From: CAXWPM01 sp965206125
GTDB taxonomy: Bacteria; Acidobacteriota; Terriglobia; 20CM-2-55-15
Assembly (NCBI GenBank): GCA_965206125.1
Contig: CBDBIN010000040.1
Span: 62,001-126,000, forward strand
Direction of reading: 5' to 3'
Length of the DNA stretch: 64,000 nt
Shown: piece after piece, positions 7,090 through 14,047 of the stretch
How positions within the stretch are numbered: position 1 is the stretch's first letter
Layout: each line of letters starts with the position of its first letter
Notes under the pieces: model-generated
The model's database searches: none
What the model was told of the DNA's origin: nothing
What the model saw: only the letters and a program-made list of their open reading frames with translations
Translations under genes and position numbers: made by a program

Positions 7090-8637
7090 CTATTCGAGGC
7101 CGTAACGCTTGACTTTGTTGATCAGTCCCTGGTGGCTCAACCCCAGCAGTTTCGCAGCCCGACGCCGGTCTCCCTCCGCCTGCACTAGCGCATCGCGGAT
7201 CATCTGGATTTCGAGAACGGTCACTCGCTCCTTCAGCTTCTTGCCATCGTTCGTCGGGTCGACCTTACCGTCCTCGGAAGTCGAAATCAACGCGCCCGCG
7301 CGAACCGATTCGGAGAGGTCTTCGGCCTGGATCTGGGCACCTTCCGACAGAACCATCGCACGCTTGACTTCGTTCTCAAGCTCGCGCACGTTGCCCGGCC
7401 AATCGTAGGAACCGAACAGTCTCATCGCAGTTTCGGAGAATCCCTTCGCCTCGGTCCCGATCTCGGCCGCATGTTTGCCGAGGAAGTGTTTCGCAAGCAA
7501 CGGAATATCCGTCCGGATCTCGCGTAAGGCCGGCATCTTCAGATGGACGACGTTCAACCTGAAGAACAGGTCCTGGCGGAAGCGTGAATCTTCGATCTCC
7601 GCAGCCAGGTCTCGGTTGGTTGCCGCGACCAGCCGGATATCGACGGAAACGGGCGTCCGTCCGCCGACCCACTCCACTTCTCGCTCCTGAAGTACGCGTA
7701 ACAGTTTGGCTTGCGCGGTCAGGCTCAGATCACCGATCTCATCCAGAAACAGGGTACCGCCGGATGCGGATTCGATACGTCCAACACGACGCTCGACCCC
7801 GGTCGCGACGCCTTTCTCGATTCCGAAGAGCTCGGCTTCAAGGAGCGACTCGGGCAGTGCCGCACAGTTGACGGCCACGAACGGGCCGTTGCGGCGCGAG
7901 CTGCCGTAGTGAATCGCCCTGGCCGCAAGTTCCTTCCCCGTTCCGTTTTCACCGGTGATCAGCGATGACACAGTCGTCGCGGCAACCTTTTCGATGAGGC
8001 TCCGGATTTCATCGATTCGCCGGCTCGTGCCGAGGATATTCCTCGAAGAGAATCTCTCCTCGACTTCGTGCCGCAGGTTTTGGTTCTCTTCGATCAGCTC
8101 TTTCTGCTTCTCCTCCAGCATCATGAGCTGACGTGCGTTTTCCAGAGCGACCGCCGCCTGCGCTGCGAGGGCCTCGACGAACTGGTCGTCCTGCGGGGAA
8201 AACCGGCCGTCTCTCTTGTTCAGCACCTGGAAGACGCCAAGCACCTGGCCTCGGAAGTTGTGAATCGGAACGCAAAGGATGTTGCGGGTCCTGAAGCCGG
8301 TCAGCGAATCGATGCCAGCGTAGAACAGCGGCGAATTATATGCGTCCTCGACCGTCATCGTCTTTCCGGTCTTGACTACGGCGCCGGCGATCCCAAGGCG
8401 GGAATCAAACCGAATGATTGAAGATTCCCCGAGAGCGACCTTGGCCCAGATCTCTCCCTTCTCCTCGTCCAGAAGGAAGATCGTCGCCCGCTCGGCGTCC
8501 ACAAGCTTCGCGGCCTCGCTGGCGATGATGTTCAGCAGTTCGTCGAAGTTTTTCTCGGAGTTGATTCGCTGGCAGATATCCAGCAACGTCACAAAGCGGT
8601 CGATGACAATATGGGGCGCGTGGAAGTCGGCTTTCAT
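7090..8637 (-). CDS. GAF-AAA+-Fis regulator of the sigma-54 activator type
   Basis: A 515-residue protein: a GAF sensor domain (about 15-165), a short coiled linker, an AAA+ ATPase domain and a C-terminal Fis-type helix-turn-helix (RRRAAKLLGLSHQGL). Walker A is GENGTGKE and Walker B is GGTLFLDEIGDL. The loop that contacts sigma-54 is normally GAFTGA; here it reads GVATGV (ELFGIEKGVATGV), so activation of sigma-54 polymerase is uncertain. GAF domains bind small ligands such as cyclic nucleotides or redox/nitric-oxide signals; the ligand is unknown. The ATG at 8637 (MKADFHAP) is preferred, since longer in-frame starts would overlap the divergent gene. Confidence 0.88.
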   Translation of the reverse strand: MKADFHAPHIVIDRFVTLLDICQRINSEKNFDELLNIIASEAAKLVDAERATIFLLDEEKGEIWAKVALGESSIIRFDSRLGIAGAVVKTGKTMTVEDAYNSPLFYAGIDSLTGFRTRNILCVPIHNFRGQVLGVFQVLNKRDGRFSPQDDQFVEALAAQAAVALENARQLMMLEEKQKELIEENQNLRHEVEERFSSRNILGTSRRIDEIRSLIEKVAATTVSSLITGENGTGKELAARAIHYGSSRRNGPFVAVNCAALPESLLEAELFGIEKGVATGVERRVGRIESASGGTLFLDEIGDLSLTAQAKLLRVLQEREVEWVGGRTPVSVDIRLVAATNRDLAAEIEDSRFRQDLFFRLNVVHLKMPALREIRTDIPLLAKHFLGKHAAEIGTEAKGFSETAMRLFGSYDWPGNVRELENEVKRAMVLSEGAQIQAEDLSESVRAGALISTSEDGKVDPTNDGKKLKERVTVLEIQMIRDALVQAEGDRRRAAKLLGLSHQGLINKVKRYGLE

Positions 8638-8686
8638 CCGTGTGTAAAGGTAGACATCCGGATAGTGAATGTCAATAATACCCCCC

Positions 8687-9394
8687 ATGCTAAGGGGTTT
8701 CGGAGGCTTTCCGGAGGAAGGGTTGAGGTTTCTTAGATCCCTCGCACGCAACAATCGGCGCGATTGGTTCCAGGAGCGCAAACCGATCTATCTTCGAACC
8801 GTGAAGGAACCGATGGAAGATTTCATTCTTGCCATTGGCGAGGCTTTTGCTCGCTTCGCGCCCGAATTCGTCGCCTCCCCGAAATTCTCCGCGTACCGGA
8901 TCTACAGAGATACGCGGTTCTCGGCGGACAAGACACCGTACAAGACCCACGTAGCGGCCGTGTTCCCCTGCCGCGGCCTGGGCAAACACGGTGGTGCAGG
9001 CTTCTATATGCACGTCTCTCCCAAGGAGCTTTTCGTCGGTGGCGGCCTGTATATGCCGGCATCCCCGGACCTTCTGGCCGTCCGTCGGCACATCGCAGCG
9101 AACCATTCCAGCTTTCGGAGAAAAGTATCCACGCGGAAGTTCACGGACAAATTCGGAGAGCTGACAGGGGAGCAACTTACTCGCGTCCCGAGGGGCTTCA
9201 CAAAGGAACATCCGGCCGCCGACCTGCTACGTCACAAGCAGTTTCTCGCAATGCGGCAGCTCGCCCCGTCCTTGGCAAAACGTCCGGAGTTCTTCGACGA
9301 AACCGTCCAATCGTTTCGGGCGCTTCTGCCGGTCCTCCGCTTCCTGAACGCCCCAATTCTTGAAGGCAAATCATCGATGATCGTCGGCGAGTGA
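8687..9394 (+). CDS. DUF2461 / TIGR02453 family protein
   Basis: A 235-residue protein with the family landmarks FPEEGLRFLRSLARNNRRDWF at the start, FSAYRIYRDTRFSADKTPYKTH near 65-90 (the usual RIYRDxRFSxDKTPYK) and GAGFYMHVSP near 105. The family is common in bacteria and fungi and has no established function. It diverges from the regulator gene with about 50 bp between starts. The ATG at 8687 fits the family N-terminus; an upstream ATG at 8669 is possible. Confidence 0.85.
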   Translation: MLRGFGGFPEEGLRFLRSLARNNRRDWFQERKPIYLRTVKEPMEDFILAIGEAFARFAPEFVASPKFSAYRIYRDTRFSADKTPYKTHVAAVFPCRGLGKHGGAGFYMHVSPKELFVGGGLYMPASPDLLAVRRHIAANHSSFRRKVSTRKFTDKFGELTGEQLTRVPRGFTKEHPAADLLRHKQFLAMRQLAPSLAKRPEFFDETVQSFRALLPVLRFLNAPILEGKSSMIVGE

Positions 9395-9586
9395 GACGCG
9401 TATCGCCGATTCGCAGATGTCGTTCAGTTGGGGACGCGCTCGTGCATCGGCACTGGAAGCACGCTGCGAGGCCAGAGACATGGTCGGGAATCACAATTGC
9501 CCGACCGTTGGCATCGCGGTAGGATTGTAAACTGGCTGGGCGTTTAAACCTGAATCGGTGATCAGTGCTCTAAGCAGACAAGGACG
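9395..9586. other. 192-bp intergenic region
   Basis: Contains a small hairpin, GGTCGGG (9482-9488) with CCCGACC (9500-9506), without a T-run. AAGGACG directly before the ATG at 9587 is a plausible ribosome site. Nothing else recognised. Confidence 0.4.
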
Positions 9587-11575
9587 ATGAAGCGACTACA
9601 TACAAATGGAAATGTTAAGGCGCAGGATTGGCTCCTGCTTGTGGCGGCGGCCCTGCTCGGCGCCGTATTCGGCCTCGTGCCCGAACATCTGGGCGCCCAA
9701 GCCGTCGGAGGGAATCCGACACAGGTCCCCGGACTCGAAGCCTGTAGCTATCTGCTGGGTCCAACCGAATTTCGCTACGCTGCCGAAGAATCCTGGACCA
9801 GGGTTTCCGCCGCAACTGAAGCCGTAGCCCAGATCATCAGACCGGTCATCGTCCGCAGTTCGCCCCTGTTGCCGGCGATACGGATCAACTTCATCGACGA
9901 GCACATCTTCAGCCGTATCGAGCAATCCGGCATGGAGGCGGCCGCTCTGAGCTCCGACACGGAGTTCCTCCGACGTGTCACGCTGGATCTCACCGGCCGA
10001 ATCCCGGACGCGGACACCGTGGTGGCATTCGTCGCGGACACAAATGGGGCCAAGCGTGATGCGCTGATCGATGGCCTCGCCGTCTCCCCGGAATACGTCG
10101 ACAGGTGGACGATGTTCTTCGGCGACCTGTTCCGTCTGAACGGCCAGGCCACCAACGTCAATCGCTACACGCAGGGCCGCGATGCGTTCTATCTCTACCT
10201 GAAGGATTCCATCGCCGCGAACAAACCCTACGATCAGCTCGTACGGGAGATGATCACGGCCACCGGGGATAACCACACGGGCGGAGCCGCGAACTTTCCG
10301 GTCGGTGGAAGGGTTCCCGGTGGCCCGATTCAGGACACCTACGACGGCATGGCCGTGCAGGCCGCGTCGATGTTCCTGGGGATCCAGGTGGTCGACTGTC
10401 TACTCTGCCATGACGGGGCCGAACGACTGGACACGGTCAACCTTTGGGGTTCGCGGCAAACCCGCTTCAACATGTGGGGGCTGTCCTCGTTCTTTGCCAA
10501 TACCGTGGTACGCAGGGAGAGGATCAGCGACCGGCCCCGCCTCCTCCGTTACACCGTCACGGACAACGACAGTCCCCGCTTGGGTTACAGCCTGAACACG
10601 GACGATGGTAATCGAAGCTCGCGGATACCTGTCGGAGATATCGACGAAGTAGCGCCGAAGTATCCGTTCCCGATTGCCGTCAATGCCGGCCCATTTGCCG
10701 GAGGCAACCCCGGCGGCCTCGTCGCAGGAGAGACGCGGCGTGAGACCCTCGCGAACCTCATCACCGGCGACATCCAGTTCGCCCGCGCGATAGTCAACTA
10801 CATCTGGGAAGAGCTCATGGTCGAGCCCCTGGTGAGCCCCTCGAACGGCTTCGACCTCGACCGGCTGGATCCGGGTGTCGCCCTGCCCGGTGAGTGGACC
10901 GTTCAGCCGACGAATCCAGAACTGCTCGAAGCGATGGCCGAATGGTTCCAACTGTCCAATTTCGACCTGCGTGCGCTTGTCACGCTGATCGCCAAGTCCC
11001 GAACCTATCAGCTCTCAGGTGCGTACCCGACCGAGTGGAAGCCCGAGTACGTGCCCTACTTCGCGCGCAAGTACGCGCGTCGGCTCGACGCTGAGGAAAT
11101 CCACGACGCGATCACGAAGGCTACCGGCATGATGCCGATTTACCCCATCCGGTCTCGAACCGGGACTTCCCTGGCACCGGTCCAGTGGGCGATGCAGTTT
11201 CCGGACACCCGCGAGCCCGGGTCGAACAGGAGAGTGCGATTCTTCCTCGACGCGTTCGGACGCGGAGACAGGGATCAAACGTTCCGCGACTCCGACGGCT
11301 CGGTTCTTCAGGCCCTGAACCTGATGAACCACGACTTCGTGAATGACCGCATCGACTCTCGGCTTGGCGGATCCACGATCGGCACTGCGCTTCGAGAAAA
11401 CGACAGCCCAACCGAGATGATATGGCGTCTGTACCTGGCGACGCTTTCCCGTTTCCCGTCCGACGACGAGGTTGCCCTGCTGCTACCGATGATGAACGAA
11501 CTAGGCAACGCTGAAGGCGCCGAGTCGTTGCAATGGATCCTGATGAACAAACTCGATTTCCTGTTCAACTACTGA
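9587..11575 (+). CDS. DUF1549/DUF1553 domain protein (PSCyt-type)
   Basis: A 662-residue exported protein with an N-terminal hydrophobic segment (WLLLVAAALLGAVFGLV, residues 15-31). DUF1549 is recognisable by FLRRVTLDLTGRIPDADTV near residue 128 and by SPEYVDRWTMFFGDLFR; DUF1553 follows in the C-terminal half (ETRRETLANLITGD, ARKYARRLDAEEIHDAI, ALNLMNHDFVNDRI). A single haem-type motif CLLCH sits near residue 270. Such proteins are encoded with a DUF1501 partner in Planctomycetes, Verrucomicrobia and Acidobacteria; the pair is thought to act on extracytoplasmic polymers but the reaction is unknown. The DUF1501 gene starts 7 bp downstream. Confidence 0.9.
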   Translation: MKRLHTNGNVKAQDWLLLVAAALLGAVFGLVPEHLGAQAVGGNPTQVPGLEACSYLLGPTEFRYAAEESWTRVSAATEAVAQIIRPVIVRSSPLLPAIRINFIDEHIFSRIEQSGMEAAALSSDTEFLRRVTLDLTGRIPDADTVVAFVADTNGAKRDALIDGLAVSPEYVDRWTMFFGDLFRLNGQATNVNRYTQGRDAFYLYLKDSIAANKPYDQLVREMITATGDNHTGGAANFPVGGRVPGGPIQDTYDGMAVQAASMFLGIQVVDCLLCHDGAERLDTVNLWGSRQTRFNMWGLSSFFANTVVRRERISDRPRLLRYTVTDNDSPRLGYSLNTDDGNRSSRIPVGDIDEVAPKYPFPIAVNAGPFAGGNPGGLVAGETRRETLANLITGDIQFARAIVNYIWEELMVEPLVSPSNGFDLDRLDPGVALPGEWTVQPTNPELLEAMAEWFQLSNFDLRALVTLIAKSRTYQLSGAYPTEWKPEYVPYFARKYARRLDAEEIHDAITKATGMMPIYPIRSRTGTSLAPVQWAMQFPDTREPGSNRRVRFFLDAFGRGDRDQTFRDSDGSVLQALNLMNHDFVNDRIDSRLGGSTIGTALRENDSPTEMIWRLYLATLSRFPSDDEVALLLPMMNELGNAEGAESLQWILMNKLDFLFNY

Positions 11576-11582
11576 CGGACTG

Positions 11583-12926
11583 ATGCTGGCACACATCGAC
11601 AGACGAATATTCTTCAAGACGGCAGTGGCCGGGGTTGCCGGTTACTTCGTCTCGCCGCTGTGTCTGTCGGCAACGCCCACCGGCCCCGCACAAGCGATTC
11701 CCCTCCCCGCTACGGCCCGCAACGTGATCTTCATCCTGATGCGGGGCGCGCCCAGCCAGGTCGACACCTGGGACCTGAAAGTGGGGCCGTGGACACCGGA
11801 CAACTTCAACCCGACAACGATCGGCGGTATCGATTTTCCCGAAGGGCTACTTCCGAACCTTGCGCAGCAACTCGGGCGGATCGCGATCGTGCGCAGTATG
11901 CAATCAACAGCGCTCGTGCACGGGCTGCTCCAGACATGGATGCAGATCGCGCGTAACCCAACCAGCGCTACCGGAACGATCGCTCCGAACATCGGGTCGA
12001 TCGTTGCGCTCGAGGCAGAGGGCCAACGAAGGAACGATCAGCCGTTGCCCGGGTTCGTGTCGCTGAACACGGGCGGACGCGTCGCAAAGCAAGGTTACTT
12101 CTCCGGGTTGTATTCCCCGTTCGATGCGGTCGCCGATCCCGACGGGGTTGCCGGTCTGGCCAACCCGGTCGGCCAGGACCTGTTCACCGCGCGTTACGAC
12201 ATGTTGAAACTGCTCGACAGCGGAACACGGGAACCATCCCGCTATGGCTCGTTGCTGGAGGACATGGACGACTTCTACTCAAGCGCGCGCCGGATGATGT
12301 ATGAACCTGACGTAAACGAGGCGTTTTCCTTCTCCGAAAGCGATTCGGAACGCTACGGCGGAACGACGTTCGGCGACTCTTGCGTCGTCGCACGTAACAT
12401 ACTGGCCGCGGACCTGGGCACCCGGTACATCCAGATAAACTCTTCCGGGTGGGATCACCATCAGGACATCTATCTGGCTGGCGCGGGTATCTACCAGCGC
12501 GGAGCCGAGTTGGACGCGGCCCTGGCGAACCTTATCGAGGACCTGGCGAACACTCCCGGCGCAGTCCGCCCGACCCTGCTCGAGGAAACGCTGATCGTCG
12601 CCAAGGGGGAGTTCGGCCGAACCGTCGGAGAGTTGACGAGCCGGGACGGGCGCGACCACCACTTTGTACACTCCGCAGTCTTCGCCGGGGGCGGCACCGT
12701 CGGCGGCAAGGTCATCGGCGAAACCACCCCTGACGGCCGCTTCGTCCAGGACCCGGGATGGTCGGCGGGACGCCCGGCCGGAGCGGAAGACGTTGCCGCG
12801 ACGATATACTCCGCCATGGGAATCGACTACACCACCGTGCTCGACGACGATCCGCTCGGCCGCGGGTTCCCGTACGTCCCGTCTTCGCCCTGGAAGGCGT
12901 ATCCAATCGACGAACTATTCCAGTAG
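11583..12926 (+). CDS. DUF1501 domain-containing protein
   Basis: A 447-residue protein of the DUF1501 family, related in fold to alkaline-phosphatase/sulfatase enzymes. The N-terminus DRRIFFKTAVAGVAGYF looks like a Tat-type or hydrophobic export signal. Family motifs include NVIFILMRGAPSQVDTWDLK near residue 50, GWDHHQDI near 293, VAKGEFGRT near 340 and GRDHH near 360 (probable metal ligands). Expressed with the DUF1549/DUF1553 gene upstream. Its last 12 bp overlap the convergent small gene at 12915. Confidence 0.9.
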   Translation: MLAHIDRRIFFKTAVAGVAGYFVSPLCLSATPTGPAQAIPLPATARNVIFILMRGAPSQVDTWDLKVGPWTPDNFNPTTIGGIDFPEGLLPNLAQQLGRIAIVRSMQSTALVHGLLQTWMQIARNPTSATGTIAPNIGSIVALEAEGQRRNDQPLPGFVSLNTGGRVAKQGYFSGLYSPFDAVADPDGVAGLANPVGQDLFTARYDMLKLLDSGTREPSRYGSLLEDMDDFYSSARRMMYEPDVNEAFSFSESDSERYGGTTFGDSCVVARNILAADLGTRYIQINSSGWDHHQDIYLAGAGIYQRGAELDAALANLIEDLANTPGAVRPTLLEETLIVAKGEFGRTVGELTSRDGRDHHFVHSAVFAGGGTVGGKVIGETTPDGRFVQDPGWSAGRPAGAEDVAATIYSAMGIDYTTVLDDDPLGRGFPYVPSSPWKAYPIDELFQ

Positions 12927-13166
12927 GATCTCTTCGGCTTCTTCGATAGCTGGGTCATCTTCATCGAAGAGGAAGACGCACCCGGCCCGGAGCATGTCGC
13001 ACAACGGACAATCCGGGTCAAAGTATTCGTCGGGATCAAACTCATCGGTTCTTTGCCGAACCAGGCGCTCGTCGGGCTGATCCAGATGCACGAGAGCAAA
13101 ATCTCCCTTGCGCGAGACGATCACATCGTCGCCATAGCGCGCACGCGCTTCATCATCGGTAGGCAT
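12915..13166 (-). CDS. small acidic protein with a CPLC motif
   Basis: An 83-residue, very acidic protein. Centre: DPDEYFDPDCPLCDMLRAGC; end: FDEDDPAIEEAEEILLE. CPLC plus a third Cys seven residues later could bind a metal, or a cofactor, but no family was recognised. Its 3' end overlaps the DUF1501 gene by 12 bp. Base composition and codon use look like those of its neighbours, which favours a real gene. Confidence 0.55.
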   Translation of the reverse strand: MPTDDEARARYGDDVIVSRKGDFALVHLDQPDERLVRQRTDEFDPDEYFDPDCPLCDMLRAGCVFLFDEDDPAIEEAEEILLE

Positions 13167-13245
13167 TTTGACCTGCTGGTGTCGTGGAAGGGCTTGGTCG
13201 GGCTCTCGGACGGAAGGAAAAGGCTGGGACCAATTATAGGCTAGT

Positions 13246-13327
13246 CAGAACCCGAAGCGGTAGCGACGGGTCGGGCAAACCGCTACCCCCGGTCTCGGGA
13301 CAGCCGGTCGCTACCGCTCCCGGTGCC
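13246..13327. repeat. two inverted copies of a short dispersed repeat (core GGAGCGGTAGCGACCGG)
   Basis: One degenerate copy reads rightward at 13246-13274 (AAGCGGTAGCGACGGGTCGGG), and a good copy reads leftward at 13304-13327. Further copies are at 20404-20429 and 20655-20679. The copy at 13304-13327 lies inside the 3' end of the cupin gene and encodes part of its C-terminal tail. Confidence 0.6.
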
Positions 13328-13684
13328 GCTAGTCGAGCGCCCGTAGTCGTCTTCCAGCCGAACGATGTCGTCTTCCCCGAGGTAATCGCCACGTTGCACT
13401 TCGATCAGGATCAAGGACGTGTTTCCGCGGTTCTCGACACGGTGACGGGCGCCAAGGCCGATGTCGATACTCTGGCCCGCTTCAAGCAACACTTCCTGGC
13501 CGTCCAGGGTCACCAGTGCACTACCGATCACCACTGTCCAGTGCTCGGAGCGCGACGAGTGCTTCTGGTAGCTGAGTCGCTTCCCCGCCCGTACTTCCAG
13601 ACGTTTCACCTTGTAACCGGGGCCCTCGTCAAGGACATCGAAACTCCCCCATGGTCGAAAAACCGTCCCGGGCTCATCCGCCAC
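13283..13684 (-). CDS. cupin-domain protein, mannose-6-phosphate isomerase type II-like
   Basis: A 133-residue single cupin similar to the isomerase domain of bifunctional mannose-1-phosphate guanylyltransferase/mannose-6-phosphate isomerase: FRPWGSFDVLDEGPGYKVKR at the start, LSYQKHSSRSEHWTVVIG with metal-binding His residues, then GQSIDIGLGARHRVENRG. The GTG start at 13684 has GGAGG 9 nt upstream. After the usual family end (RLEDDYGR) there is a tail TSGTGSGSDRLSRDRG that comes from the short dispersed repeat. Its upstream DNA is a second copy of its own 5' half (13741-13955), so the promoter region now belongs to the duplicate. Confidence 0.82.
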   Translation of the reverse strand: MADEPGTVFRPWGSFDVLDEGPGYKVKRLEVRAGKRLSYQKHSSRSEHWTVVIGSALVTLDGQEVLLEAGQSIDIGLGARHRVENRGNTSLILIEVQRGDYLGEDDIVRLEDDYGRSTSGTGSGSDRLSRDRG

Positions 13685-13955
13685 AAAACACCTCCGAAGA
13701 ACGATATTCCAAGGGCTTCAGGAATTTCAGAAAAGGGACCGATCACCACTGTCCAGTGCTCGGAGCGCGACGAGTGCTTCTGGTAGCTGAGTCGCTTCCC
13801 CGCCCGTACTTCCAGACGTTTCACCTTGTAACCGGGGCCCTCGTCAAGGACATCGAAACTCCCCCATGGTCGAAAAACCGTCCCGGGCTCATCCGCCACA
13901 AAACACCTCCGAAGAACGATATTCCAAGGGCTTCAGGAATTTCAGAAAAGGGACC
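13526..13955. repeat. 215-bp perfect-looking tandem duplication
   Basis: Unit 1 is 13526-13740 and unit 2 is 13741-13955; I see no difference between them. The unit covers the first 53 codons of the cupin gene and 56 bp upstream of its start. ACC occurs before both units (13523-13525 and 13738-13740), so the junction microhomology is 3 bp. The lack of divergence points to a very recent event or an assembly artefact. Confidence 0.9.
13739..13899 (-). pseudogene. truncated duplicate of the cupin gene (first 53-54 codons)
   Basis: Starts with the same GTG (13899) and GGAGG site and encodes the same residues as the intact gene up to HWTVVIG. It then runs out of the duplicated unit into the upstream region of unit 1 and continues out of frame relative to the second cupin start until a stop at 13606. 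The His residues near the break would not form a full cupin barrel, so it should be non-functional. Confidence 0.8.
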
Positions 13956-14047
13956 AAAAAGACGCTGGAATCCGCCTTGACTCCACGCCATCATATCGTA
14001 ATCTAGTCGGGGGGGGGGGTTCTCAAACCTAGGCAAAAAGGGCGCTG

